Assembly: GCA_964387685.1 (NCBI GenBank)
Contig: CAYLXK010000020.1
Span: 1 to 64,000 of the forward strand
Reading direction: 5' to 3'
Source of the DNA: Bryobacter sp964387685
GTDB lineage: Bacteria; Acidobacteriota; Terriglobia; Bryobacterales; Bryobacteraceae
Length of the DNA stretch: 64,000 nucleotides
In this document: positions 53,151 to 62,393 of the stretch, piece by piece
Position numbering within the stretch: position 1 is the first letter of the stretch
Layout of the letters: the number at the start of each line of letters is the position of its first letter
The notes under the pieces: generated by a model
Databases searched by the model: none
What the model saw: the letters and a program-made list of their open reading frames with translations, nothing else
Told to the model about the DNA's origin: nothing
Translations under genes and position numbers: made by a program

Positions 53151-54305
53151 ATAGGCCTTGCCGGGCAATTGCCGTAAGACGCCGTCGAGTTCCATCTCAA
53201 AGAGAATGGCGATAAGCTCCGACGCCGACACCTGCCCCTTTTGATTTAAGGCCGCCAGCATGTCGTCGATCGTCTGAGGATTGTCGAAGCTCAATACCCT
53301 AAGGGTCGCCTCCCGCAGTTTCGCCATGGGATGCACCTCATCCGTGTCCGGGTTGGCTGGGGCTTCCGATAGCGCCATCTGGCGGCTCCGATGGGCTAAT
53401 TCCTGGCGCGCCAGCAACGGCAAGTCGCTCACAATGCTCGAGGTATCCATCACCAGGTGCGCGCCGGAGCGGATCAACAAATTCGGCCCAAAGCTCTGCT
53501 TGGTGGTGATGTTGCCAGGCACGGCGAAAACTTCGCGGCCTTGGTCCAGCGCCAGCCGCGCCGTGATGGCGGAACCCGAGTACTGCGCGCCTTCCACGAT
53601 CAACACTCCATAGGCCAGCCCACTGACAATGCGGTTCCGTACCGGAAAATTTTGCGGATAACCCGGGCTTCGCAATGGGTACTCGCTCAAGATCAGACCC
53701 TGCGCGGCAATCTCCTCGGCCAGCTTTTTGTTCTCGGCCGGATAGACGACATCCGCACCGCACCCCAACACCGCGATGGTCTGGCCTTGCACCGATAATG
53801 CAGCCCGGTGCGCCGCGGTATCAATTCCCCTCGCCATTCCGCTCACCACCGTCAGCCCATGCAGAGCCAATTCCTTGCCGAAGCGCTCGGCCACCGTAAC
53901 CCCGTACGGAGAAGGCCGCCGCGTGCCGACCATCGCGATGCTGGGCTCCTTGAGCAAGGCCACGTTGCCCCGCGCGTAGAGCAAAAATGGGGGATCGTAG
54001 ATCTGCCGCAGCCGCTCTGGATACTCGTCGTCAAACCATGCCACCAGGCGCGTGCCCGTGGCGTCGAGCAGCTTCTGTTGTTCGACGGCGTCGTCTAGCG
54101 CAGCCCCGGTTTCCAGCGATCGAGCCACCTGATGGGACAGTCCCGCCGCTTCGAGCTCGCGCGTCTCCTGTTGGAAAATCCGCCCGGGCGAACCGAATCG
54201 CTTCAGCAATTCCACCGTGCGCCGTGGACCCAGGTTGGGCGTCATTTTCAGAGCCAACCAGAGCAGTTCCTCTTCCTTGGCGCGCACTGGCGCGATACTT
54301 GTCAT
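53130..54305 (-). CDS. dprA: DNA processing protein DprA
   Basis: 391 aa. N-terminal helix-hairpin region (PNLGPRRTVELLKRFG), a Rossmann-like core with SGMARGIDTAAHRAAL, VLGCGADVVYPAENKKL, RNRIVSGLAYGVLIVEG and SGSAITARLALDQGREVFAVPGNI, then a C-terminal winged helix. It loads RecA on incoming single-stranded DNA during transformation. ATG 54305 is preferred over TTG 54347. Confidence 0.94.
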   Translation of the reverse strand: MTSIAPVRAKEEELLWLALKMTPNLGPRRTVELLKRFGSPGRIFQQETRELEAAGLSHQVARSLETGAALDDAVEQQKLLDATGTRLVAWFDDEYPERLRQIYDPPFLLYARGNVALLKEPSIAMVGTRRPSPYGVTVAERFGKELALHGLTVVSGMARGIDTAAHRAALSVQGQTIAVLGCGADVVYPAENKKLAEEIAAQGLILSEYPLRSPGYPQNFPVRNRIVSGLAYGVLIVEGAQYSGSAITARLALDQGREVFAVPGNITTKQSFGPNLLIRSGAHLVMDTSSIVSDLPLLARQELAHRSRQMALSEAPANPDTDEVHPMAKLREATLRVLSFDNPQTIDDMLAALNQKGQVSASELIAILFEMELDGVLRQLPGKAYLRTWNG

Positions 54306-54378
54306 CTCGTTGGGAAAGTGCTCCGGCAACGGGATTTTTCTCAACAAATCCGGGCCCCCGTTATGGGATATTCAGTCT

Positions 54379-54810
54379 ATGTCCACGCAAGCGACTTACG
54401 ATGACGCCAACCTGATACTACGCCTCTATGAAATCCGGCGGGAGGAGAAAATGCGGACGGCGCGCGACTGGTTTGTGCGGAGCTTCAAGCCGAAAACGCT
54501 GGACGAAATGAACCAGGTCGCCCCGGTCGGCTCCGTTGAAAACGCCTATATGCGCCAAGTGGCCAGCTATTTCGAAATGGTGGCGAGCTTCATTACCAGC
54601 GGCGTGTTGAACCGCGAGCTTTATTTCCAATCCGGCGGCGAACTCCTGCTTTGCTACATCCGGATACGCCCGATTCTGGCCGCCATGCGCGAGTCCTCCA
54701 AGAATCCCCAGCAGTTTGGAAATCTCGAGAAAGTCGGCGAAGCCTACCTCGCCTACTTCGACCAAAAAGGTGACGGAACCCGCGAGGCGATCATCGCCCG
54801 CATGAGCTAG
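54379..54810 (+). CDS. Hypothetical alpha-helical protein
   Basis: 143 aa, mostly helical, no signal peptide (LILRLYEIRREEKMRTARDWF; LCYIRIRPILAAMRES). It resembles small DUF4760-like proteins in length and composition, but the match is weak. GATATT ends 6 nt before the ATG, with no Shine-Dalgarno. It is divergent from dprA and 12 nt before the next small gene. Confidence 0.7.
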   Translation: MSTQATYDDANLILRLYEIRREEKMRTARDWFVRSFKPKTLDEMNQVAPVGSVENAYMRQVASYFEMVASFITSGVLNRELYFQSGGELLLCYIRIRPILAAMRESSKNPQQFGNLEKVGEAYLAYFDQKGDGTREAIIARMS

Positions 54811-54822
54811 GACAAAATTCGT

Positions 54823-55086
54823 TTGCGGCAAGAAGCGGAGTTTTTCGGCGAGGCGGAGTTGGATTTGGTGTACATCGCCAAGAAACTGCGCGAGGCTCTT
54901 CCACTCGAGGAAGCGCTCACGGCAGCGGGGATCGATTTTGCGATCGAACTGGACACCTATCGGGGCGGGCTCATTTTCCAAAGTGAGCGCACAGGGGTCT
55001 TTTTCTATGTGCTGCCAGCCGAGACGGTGCGGACGAAGGAATTGATCCGCGGCTTGGGATTGAAGCCCCAGGAACTGGACAGTTGA
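54823..55086 (+). CDS. Small hypothetical protein
   Basis: 87 aa, begins at TTG 54823 (RQEAEFFGEAELDLVYIAKKL), alpha/beta with LEEALTAAGIDFAIELDTY and FFYVLPAETVRTKELIRGLG. The order of elements resembles a small ferredoxin-like fold of the kind found in SPOR or DUF2007 proteins, but no family is certain. It probably shares a transcript with the gene before it. It ends 3 nt before the stop of the convergent propeller gene. Confidence 0.6.
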   Translation: MRQEAEFFGEAELDLVYIAKKLREALPLEEALTAAGIDFAIELDTYRGGLIFQSERTGVFFYVLPAETVRTKELIRGLGLKPQELDS

Positions 55087-55089
55087 GCG

Positions 55090-57912
55090 TTACTGCGCTG
55101 CGGCGTCTTTGCGAGGATTACGCACCGCAAAAGTGACGATATTGCTTACCTGGACGCTTTGCGCAATCGTCAACTGCGTGCGGGGATTCGTGTCGATGTC
55201 GGAATTAAGTTCAAGTTGGACCTCGTAGATTCCGATCAATCCGGGCTTAAGTCCCGCAAAGAGCACGTTCGCCGTCCGCGCACCCGCGAGCGAGGAGACA
55301 AACTCCACAGGTTCGTTGAATTCCGCGCCGCGGTACGCCTCACCGGTGAAGACTTCTGCATTGGCGCTATCGGGAAGGATAGGCCCTAGACCCGTGGCCA
55401 GCACCACGATCGTTTCTCCAGGCAAGGCGGGATTCTCTTCGGTGACACGCTCTCCGGCCACGTTCGCGCAACACAACTCGTTGTTGAAAGCCGTCAGAAT
55501 GAGGCCGGATCCTTCTTTAGTCCGCGCCGAGATAGGCAAGCCGTTTCCGTCCGGACCTTCCTTCTTCGAGCGCAAGCGAAGCCGCGTGAAGTAACCACTG
55601 GGGAAGGCCACCACTTCCGGGTCTCCGTTGCCCGCGTTGATCAGCTTCACCAACTCATCCCGGATCTTAAAGTTGTCCTCAATGTCGGGATCGGTTCCTT
55701 CGTCTTCTCCATCCGGAATTTCTTGAGGAGTATAGGTATACTCCCGGCCGTTAATCACCACGGTGGCGAAATCGTCCTTCACCGCCGTGCCATCTATCGA
55801 AATCGTCGCAGTGGCGGCGCTCGAATAATGGGTAACGATCCCGGGCCGCGGATCCGTACCCTCTTCGGCAAAAATCCCGGGGTTTTGTGCGATCAAGGGC
55901 ATGCCAACGGGCGTGGAAACGCGTACGCTGCCGTCGCGCCGGACCGAGCGGACATAAACGCTAGCGCTGGTGGCATCCACCACTTCAACCGGGATGTGCG
56001 CAACGATCTGGGTGGGGGAAACCGACTGGATGGGCGCGGAAATACCATCCACAAAAACCTGCACGCCAGCTAGACCTCGCGGCCACTCCGCGGCAGTCAT
56101 GGGCACCGACGCCGTCTGGTCCGTCAAGTTCTCGCCCAGCACGGTCACGATAGTGCCAGCGGCAATCTGCGCGGCATCGCGGCCCCCGGCCAACGTGCCA
56201 CTCCCCGCCTGAATCTGCACCTGGGGTGTTCCGCCTTCCGTAGCCGGAGTTACGGTAGCCGTGTAGGTGATCAGATCGCCCGCCTCTCCCGCGATGCGTG
56301 CTGTCAGCACGATCGTGAAAAAGTTAGAACGAATGATCGGGGTCGCCAGGACCTCTGGGTCGCCGCCGTTGGTGGTGTTGATCGAATTCACTAAGGATTC
56401 AATCGCCTTGGTAAAGGTGTCATCCTTCACGAATTTGTACTTGTACTCGCGCTCGCTGTCTTCGGGTCCGATCGTCACCACGATCTCCTCGTTTTCAGCG
56501 GGAGTGCCGCCTACCGAGATCGTGCCAACGGCAAAGATCTCGCGGCTTGCGGAGTTGCGGACGCCCGTGTCTGCAATCAATTTCTCGCCCGGAGTGAACA
56601 CCAGTACACGCCGGTTATAGGGATCGGCAACATACAGGTTCAGCCCATCCGTGGCCAGGGAGGTAGGCGTTCGAATAATGTCGGCCGCCGAGATAAAGCC
56701 GGGGAATGCGCTATCGCTGGTGAAATTAAGATCCAGACTTCGCTGGCCAAGGGCGGCGTCGGCCGCGGGCGCGTTGGTGGTGGGAATCGTGTTGTAGACC
56801 AAAACGCGGTCGTTGCCGCCGTCGGCAATATAAAGACGCTTACCGTCGCTCAAGGCGAAGCGCGGGAAATCGAGCGTGCGGCTGCAGCGCCGGGGATAGG
56901 TGGGCTCGGTCGTATCGCCGTCGCGATCAAGGTCGTCCTCATCGGTACCATCCGAGGGGCAGAGAGCGGAGCTATTGTTGGCCACCGCGCTCGTGAAGTC
57001 CGGTTGGCCTACGACTACATCCGCCGGTTGCTGGTTCCGGGTCGGCAAAGTATTCCAGATAAGGACGCGATTGTGGCCCAGGTCGGACACATAGAGCCGC
57101 TGGCCGTCACTAGAGACGCTCACTGGATTCAGCAGATTGTTTTGCGTGGGAGAGACTGTGGCGCGCGTCAGGTCGGTAACCGGGGCCACATTAAAATCGG
57201 CTTGCCCTAACACGATATCGGCGGACTGGTCGTTCTGCGACGGGATCGAGTTCCAAATCAAAACCCGATGGTTCTGAGTATCGGCCACATAGAGCCGGCC
57301 ATTCTGGATCCAGACGCCCTGGGGACCTCGCATGGACTTGGCGTTGGTAGCGATGGGACGAATCTTATCGAAGGCTTCTTGGCCCAGCACCACATCAGCC
57401 GGCTGCTGCAGGGTGGTGGGCATGCTGCGCCAGATCAATACGCGATTGAAGTCGGTATCCGCCACCGCGACTACGTTTCCATCGGAGGCCACGGCCGTCG
57501 CCAGACGCATCGTTTTAGCGGAAACCGCGGAAGGAAATACGCTGCCGCGATCCACCGCAAAATCGGGCTGCCCCAACACCAGATTGGCCCGGCCTACGCA
57601 GGCTGGGCAGCGGGGGCCCTGGGGCAATTCGACGTCCGGGGGCGGCACCGTCGCACTCAGATCGTTATAAATCAAGACCCGGTGATTCGCCGGTTCGGCG
57701 CCGATGCGGCTGGAATCGGCGACAAAAAGCCGATTGCCCGCCACGGCGATCCCGCCGGCTGCGCCAAGCTGGATCTCGGTGACCCCGGGAAATTGGTCCG
57801 TGAAATTCTTCTGGCCGATGATCAAGCGGGCGGCTTGGCCGGTAAAGAAATCTTGGGCGGCGGCCGAATACACACCAAGCGCCACGAAGGCGAAATACGG
57901 GAGAATCCTCAT
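55090..57912 (-). CDS. Large secreted propeller protein with TIGR03437 (Solibacter-type) domain
   Basis: 940 aa. Signal peptide to about residue 18 (VALGVYSAAAQDF). Residues about 20-440 hold repeats of the form VLIWNSIPSQNDQSADIVLGQ, an NHL-like propeller with five visible copies of the LGQ-F motif. A module of about 85 aa (GTISVGGTPA, IESLVNSINTTNGGDPEV) follows at about 460-545. From about 581 comes the TIGR03437 domain (TIVTVLGENLTD to GPILPDSANAEV), interrupted at about 700-790 by a second copy of the same module (TISIDGTAV, LVKLINAGNGDPEV). Role unknown; exported. TATAAT (57968-57963, minus strand) lies 50 nt upstream of the start. Confidence 0.85.
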   Translation of the reverse strand: MRILPYFAFVALGVYSAAAQDFFTGQAARLIIGQKNFTDQFPGVTEIQLGAAGGIAVAGNRLFVADSSRIGAEPANHRVLIYNDLSATVPPPDVELPQGPRCPACVGRANLVLGQPDFAVDRGSVFPSAVSAKTMRLATAVASDGNVVAVADTDFNRVLIWRSMPTTLQQPADVVLGQEAFDKIRPIATNAKSMRGPQGVWIQNGRLYVADTQNHRVLIWNSIPSQNDQSADIVLGQADFNVAPVTDLTRATVSPTQNNLLNPVSVSSDGQRLYVSDLGHNRVLIWNTLPTRNQQPADVVVGQPDFTSAVANNSSALCPSDGTDEDDLDRDGDTTEPTYPRRCSRTLDFPRFALSDGKRLYIADGGNDRVLVYNTIPTTNAPAADAALGQRSLDLNFTSDSAFPGFISAADIIRTPTSLATDGLNLYVADPYNRRVLVFTPGEKLIADTGVRNSASREIFAVGTISVGGTPAENEEIVVTIGPEDSEREYKYKFVKDDTFTKAIESLVNSINTTNGGDPEVLATPIIRSNFFTIVLTARIAGEAGDLITYTATVTPATEGGTPQVQIQAGSGTLAGGRDAAQIAAGTIVTVLGENLTDQTASVPMTAAEWPRGLAGVQVFVDGISAPIQSVSPTQIVAHIPVEVVDATSASVYVRSVRRDGSVRVSTPVGMPLIAQNPGIFAEEGTDPRPGIVTHYSSAATATISIDGTAVKDDFATVVINGREYTYTPQEIPDGEDEGTDPDIEDNFKIRDELVKLINAGNGDPEVVAFPSGYFTRLRLRSKKEGPDGNGLPISARTKEGSGLILTAFNNELCCANVAGERVTEENPALPGETIVVLATGLGPILPDSANAEVFTGEAYRGAEFNEPVEFVSSLAGARTANVLFAGLKPGLIGIYEVQLELNSDIDTNPRTQLTIAQSVQVSNIVTFAVRNPRKDAAAQ

Positions 57913-57997
57913 TGTGCGATGGGTTGGTTGCAGATAGGTCAGTAAAATCGGGCTAATCCTCTATTATACGTTCTTTCAGACGGTCCTGCGACTCCGC

Positions 57998-58639
57998 TTA
58001 GGGCAGCGTTACACGGGGAAGAATGCCGCCCCAAACCACTTGGAAGGCTTCCAGTTCGCCGTCCATGGCATAGCCGCCCCGGACGCTGACTCTCTGGTTC
58101 GATAGCAAATCCTCGCGCTCCACCACCACGCCATCTCGAACGAATTTCGTGTCCGGCCGGATGCGCAAGCGAAACGAACCCTCTTGCCTGGTCTTTAACT
58201 CCATGGAATTGGGTTGCAAATCGCGTACCATCCCCGATAGGTTGACGTTGCCGCGAGGGGAAATGGTTTCCGTGGCCCGTGTCACCTGCCCGACGCGATG
58301 CCGGTCCCCGAAGCGCCGCTGTCCGTTCGCTATGTGGATCATGCGCGCGAAACATCCTTTTCCCGCGCCCTGGCGCTCGGTCACCATCTCCAGAAAATCC
58401 CCTATTTTCAGATCGTTGAGGCTCATACGCTGCCTCTCTCTATCCACGTAGGTCCGCCCGTCCACCGCGCAGCGAAGCTCCCGGCGATCCTCTAGCGTCA
58501 GCGTTAGGAAAAGTTTTTCTTGCACCATGAGAGTGCCCTCGACAATCCCCATCGGCATTTGCCCGGGCAGTAGCGCGCAGCCTGCACCTGTGAAGCAAAG
58601 CCACAGGTTGGCCAACCGGGTCCGAAGCGCGAGTGCCAA
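57998..58639 (-). CDS. Exported DUF5666-like beta-repeat protein
   Basis: 213 aa. N-terminal hydrophobic segment (LANLWLCFTGAGCALLPG) suggests export or a lipoprotein-like start. Two repeats of the DUF5666 type (SLNDLKIGDFLEM, then LLSNQRVSVRGGYAMDGELEAFQVV) that read as small OB-like beta barrels. Function unknown. The start is TTG 58639, chosen to keep the hydrophobic N-terminus; ATG codons further in would remove it. It is divergent from the next gene with 30 nt between starts. Confidence 0.62.
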   Translation of the reverse strand: MALALRTRLANLWLCFTGAGCALLPGQMPMGIVEGTLMVQEKLFLTLTLEDRRELRCAVDGRTYVDRERQRMSLNDLKIGDFLEMVTERQGAGKGCFARMIHIANGQRRFGDRHRVGQVTRATETISPRGNVNLSGMVRDLQPNSMELKTRQEGSFRLRIRPDTKFVRDGVVVEREDLLSNQRVSVRGGYAMDGELEAFQVVWGGILPRVTLP

Positions 58640-58657
58640 GATAGAGCCTACGCAAAG

Positions 58658-58663
58658 TATAAT
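58658..58663 (+). promoter_or_regulatory. Consensus -10 (TATAAT) of a leaderless promoter
   Basis: TATAAT ends 6 nt before the TTG start at 58670, so transcription would begin at or beside the start codon. No -35 or Shine-Dalgarno was seen. Confidence 0.5.
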
Positions 58664-58669
58664 CGTGGC

Positions 58670-59728
58670 TTGGCTCTTACCGCATCCTCAACTCTGCATA
58701 AAGCTGGACGATGGCTACTCGAATCCGGCATTCAATCTGAAAACGGCGGCGTAGCGCGCTATTACCGCAAGGACTTGGGCCAAAACCTTCCCGTCAGTTG
58801 CGAAATTACCGGCTACGCGCTTTCCGCCTTTTGCTACCTGTTTGAATTAACGGGCGAAGAAGCCTACCGGAATGCCGCAGGCCGGGCCGCGCACTTTCTA
58901 ACCGAAATTGCCTGGGATCCGGCTTCTTCCACCATGCCCTTTGAACTGGAAGGCGGCCGCCGCTACAGCTATTTTTTTGATTGCGGCATTATTGCGCGTG
59001 GCCTTCTCTGGCATTGGCGCCTGCTGCGAGAGGAAAAGTCTCTGGAGGTTGCCAGTTCGATCGGACTTTCGATGGAACGCGACTTCCGCAGCTTCAGCGC
59101 CTTCCACCCCATCATTTGGTTGCCCTGCAAGAGCATTGAGCCGTATACGACCTGGTGGAGCCGCATGCCGGGCGCCTTCCAATTAAAAAGCGCCCTGGCG
59201 TGGCTGGACCTGGCCGGAGAGACGGGCCGCGAGGAGTTTCGCGGATTTTATGAGGAGATGCTGGCCTTCGCCCTCCGCCGCTACAGCGAGACCTTGGACA
59301 TTGAGACAGAGCGGCCCAAGCTCATGGACCGGCTCCATCCTTGGGCATATTTTCTGGAGGGTTTGCACCCAGTGCACGAGCGCTCCGACGTGATGCCGAT
59401 CTGGACGGGCGCGTTGGAGCGCGGCCAGTTGCTTCTGGAGGAATTGGAGAGCGGCTTTGTTCGCAGCGACGTGTGCGCGCAACTGTTGCGCATTCAACTC
59501 TTACAAGGAAAGGCGGCCTCGCCCGCGCAGCTTGCCCGCCTGGAAGCCTTCCAGTTCGACTCCGGCGATCGGGCCGACAACGGCGGCTTTGGGTTTGGGC
59601 GCCGCGATGGCGAGATGATGCCGCACACCAATCCGGTTTCGACCGTCTTTGCGCTGCAGGCTTTGGAAATGGCTAGCTTGGGGGCGGAAGGGACACTGAG
59701 TGGCTTCGACTGGCGCAAGCTCATCTGA
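58670..59728 (+). CDS. Predicted alpha/alpha-barrel protein of a surface-glycan locus
   Basis: 352 aa, helix-rich, no signal peptide. Repeated helical hairpins (TGYALSAFCYLFELTGEEAYRN; GAFQLKSALAWLDLAGETG; VSTVFALQALEMA) are like the six-hairpin glycosidase or terpenoid-cyclase toroids. DRADNGGFGFGRRDGE near the end may be a functional loop. No family signature is certain. It overlaps the glycosyltransferase gene by 29 nt, so the two are made together. Confidence 0.68.
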   Translation: MALTASSTLHKAGRWLLESGIQSENGGVARYYRKDLGQNLPVSCEITGYALSAFCYLFELTGEEAYRNAAGRAAHFLTEIAWDPASSTMPFELEGGRRYSYFFDCGIIARGLLWHWRLLREEKSLEVASSIGLSMERDFRSFSAFHPIIWLPCKSIEPYTTWWSRMPGAFQLKSALAWLDLAGETGREEFRGFYEEMLAFALRRYSETLDIETERPKLMDRLHPWAYFLEGLHPVHERSDVMPIWTGALERGQLLLEELESGFVRSDVCAQLLRIQLLQGKAASPAQLARLEAFQFDSGDRADNGGFGFGRRDGEMMPHTNPVSTVFALQALEMASLGAEGTLSGFDWRKLI

Positions 59729-62393
59729 AGTCAAACTCGCTTTTGCCAGTTGCTCGCAAGACCTGATCGACCAATTTGTCGAGGAGGTGGACCGCATGGG
59801 CGGGCTTTCGCTCCCCGTTTTTGTGGTGAGCGAGTTTCAGCCCTCGGCGGTTGGCATCGGCTGCACGTGGATCCCGTGGATGCCCTCCCAGCCGTTCGAG
59901 GAAAATTTGGCGCGCGTCCGTTGGCGTCTTCGTCGGCATCGTATCCGCTTCAGTTGCATCTTGCTGCAGCCGCGGATGCCGTATTGGACCATGCGCTGGG
60001 CCGGCCTGCGAATCGCCCCTCTCCGGGTCTATTGCTTTAACGAGAATTACGGACATTTTCCTCTTCACCCGCGCGGCGCGCTCAGCCTTGCACGCCATTG
60101 CCTCTGGCGCGCCAAGAATTGGCTGCGGTACCAGTCCCGGCCGGGCGGCGAAATCTATACCTTGATCTGGCGCCTAGGGCATCCGTTTTCCTGGGAGCGC
60201 CCCTTTTATGCCTGGAAGGCACGCAGGCGCCGTCCTCTATCCACGGCTCCGTTACGAAGGGAGGATCACGAGAGGCTAAGCGCAGGCATTACGGTGGTGA
60301 TTCCTTCCCGCGACGGCCGCGCGCTATTGGAGAAGCTCCTCCCACAGGTGCTGGCCGAGCCGGAAGTGACGCGCGTAGTCATAGTCGATAACGGCTCCAG
60401 CGACGCGACGCCCGAGCTGTCCTCCGCGCGAGTGGATGTCCTGGTGGAGGATCATCCGCTGAGTTTCGCCGCCGCCGTCAATCGAGGGATCCGCGCGTGC
60501 CGCACCACCCATGTCTGCCTCCTCAACAACGACATGGAGATCGAGCCTGGTTTCTTCGCGGCACTCCGCGCCGCCTTTGACCGTGTGCCGGACCTCTTTT
60601 GCTCGACTGCGCAAATCTTCTTTCCCCCGGGCCAGCGCCGCCAGGAGACCGGTAAAGCTGTCTATTGGCCGCAAAGCCCGCGCGACTTGCCTCTGCGCTG
60701 CCTCGAACCCATTGAGGGTGAGACGGACTCTCCCGTTCTCTACGGCTCCGGCGGTTGTTCTCTCTACGACACCGCTAAGCTCCGCGAAATTGGCTGCCTG
60801 AAAGAAGCCTTCCGCCCAGCCTACGTAGAAGATCTCGACGTGGGGTGGCGCGCCTGGCAGCAGGGTTGGCCCACCGTTTTTGTGGCGGAGGCGAGGGTAG
60901 TCCACCATCACCGCTCCACTACGGGGCGCTTCTTCAGCCCCACTGCGATCGAGCTGGCCATCGAGCAAAACTATTTGCGCTGGATCCTCACGAGCGTAGC
61001 CTCTCCCGAAGCTTTCGCGCGTCTCTGGGCCCCCGCGGTGAGTCGCTTGAGCGCGCGCGCCGCCATTCCGGAACCCGCGCCGGTAGAAATCTTTGCCTTG
61101 CGCTTTGCCGCGTTTCACCGCCCCTACTTCGCTTGGGACCGCCCTGCCGCGCCCCGCTTCGCCGAGACGGAAATCCTCTCCCTCGGCAGCGGGCAGATCG
61201 CTTGCTTCCCAGGCGCGCCATCCGGCGGGAAGCCGAAACTGATCGTGGCCACCTGTTACCTGCCCTTTCCGCTTTCGCACGGGGGTGCGGTACGCATATT
61301 CAACCTCCTTCGGGAGGCGGCGCGCGACTACTCGATCGTGCTGATGAGCTTTATCGACGAATTCACGCCCGTCGCGCCGGAGCTGCTTGAGCTGTGCCAC
61401 GAGGTGGTGCTCGTGCTCCGCAAGGGCAGCCACCTCAAGCGCACGCTCGATCTGCCCAAGGCCGTGGAGGATTTCGCCTCGGATCCTTTTGCCGCCGAGC
61501 TACGCCGCGCCGTGCGACGTTGGAAGCCATTCGCCGTCCAACTAGAGTTCACGCAGATGGCCCAGTACGCTAGGGACTGCGCGCCCGCCAAGACCCTATT
61601 GGTGGAGCACGACATAACTCTAGACCTCTATGCACAAATGCTGCGGGACCAGGAGGACTTCGACACGCTGCGGGAGCACGCCCGCTGGGAGCGCTTCGAA
61701 CGTAAGGCCTGGCGGGAACTCAACGCCGTTGTAGTGATGAGTGAGAAAGACCGAGGCATGGTCCAGGAAGCCCGGCGCGTCGTGGTACTTGAAAATGGCG
61801 TCGACCTCGAGCGTTTCACGCCCTCTCCTCAGCCGCCCGAGGCTAAACGCCTGCTCTTCATCGGAAGCTTTGCCCACCTGCCGAATCTCTTGGCCCTCGA
61901 ATGGTTTCTGGCCGAGGTCTGGCCCCGGCTCACAGGTTATTGTCTGCATGTGATTGCGGGACACAAGCCGGCCTATTGGCAGGAGTTTTATCGGGGCCGC
62001 GCGCAGGTGGATTTGGAACAGCCGGGCGTCGAGCTCGAAGGATTTGTCAGTGATGTACGCGGCGCCTACCGTCGCGCCGAACTAGTGGTGGCGCCCTTGC
62101 TGGCCAGCGCCGGCACCAACATCAAAATACTGGAGGCGCTGGCCATGGGCAAGGCCGTGGTGTCAACTCCCGGCGGCGTCAATGGGCTGGGCCTCCATCC
62201 CGGACAGGATTTCGCGCTCGCGGAAGGTGCGGCGGCCTTTGCCACGCAGCTCGATTTCCTCACGGCAGACACGTCGGCGCGTTGCAGACTCGAGCTGCAA
62301 GGACGCGCTGCCGTGGAAGCCCGATTTGGCTGGTCCGCGATCGGAGCCCGGCAGAAGGTCCTCTACGAGAGCTTGCGGGCCGAGGCACAGTAG
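59700..62393 (+). CDS. Fused GT2-GT4 glycosyltransferase
   Basis: 897 aa from GTG 59700 (GGAAGG lies about 10 nt upstream). An N-terminal region of about 200 aa of unknown role is followed by a GT2 domain: ITVVIPSRDGRALLEKLL, VIVDNGSSDATPEL, LLNNDMEIEPGF with the metal-binding acidic cluster, and FRPAYVEDLDVGWRAWQQG. From about residue 520 a GT4 domain starts (LIVATCYLPFPLSHGGAVRIFN) and ends with AGTNIKILEALAMGKAVVSTPGGVNGL, the GT4 donor site. Both halves look intact. It likely adds two sugars to a surface polysaccharide. No membrane helix. Confidence 0.9.
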   Translation: MASTGASSSEVKLAFASCSQDLIDQFVEEVDRMGGLSLPVFVVSEFQPSAVGIGCTWIPWMPSQPFEENLARVRWRLRRHRIRFSCILLQPRMPYWTMRWAGLRIAPLRVYCFNENYGHFPLHPRGALSLARHCLWRAKNWLRYQSRPGGEIYTLIWRLGHPFSWERPFYAWKARRRRPLSTAPLRREDHERLSAGITVVIPSRDGRALLEKLLPQVLAEPEVTRVVIVDNGSSDATPELSSARVDVLVEDHPLSFAAAVNRGIRACRTTHVCLLNNDMEIEPGFFAALRAAFDRVPDLFCSTAQIFFPPGQRRQETGKAVYWPQSPRDLPLRCLEPIEGETDSPVLYGSGGCSLYDTAKLREIGCLKEAFRPAYVEDLDVGWRAWQQGWPTVFVAEARVVHHHRSTTGRFFSPTAIELAIEQNYLRWILTSVASPEAFARLWAPAVSRLSARAAIPEPAPVEIFALRFAAFHRPYFAWDRPAAPRFAETEILSLGSGQIACFPGAPSGGKPKLIVATCYLPFPLSHGGAVRIFNLLREAARDYSIVLMSFIDEFTPVAPELLELCHEVVLVLRKGSHLKRTLDLPKAVEDFASDPFAAELRRAVRRWKPFAVQLEFTQMAQYARDCAPAKTLLVEHDITLDLYAQMLRDQEDFDTLREHARWERFERKAWRELNAVVVMSEKDRGMVQEARRVVVLENGVDLERFTPSPQPPEAKRLLFIGSFAHLPNLLALEWFLAEVWPRLTGYCLHVIAGHKPAYWQEFYRGRAQVDLEQPGVELEGFVSDVRGAYRRAELVVAPLLASAGTNIKILEALAMGKAVVSTPGGVNGLGLHPGQDFALAEGAAAFATQLDFLTADTSARCRLELQGRAAVEARFGWSAIGARQKVLYESLRAEAQ

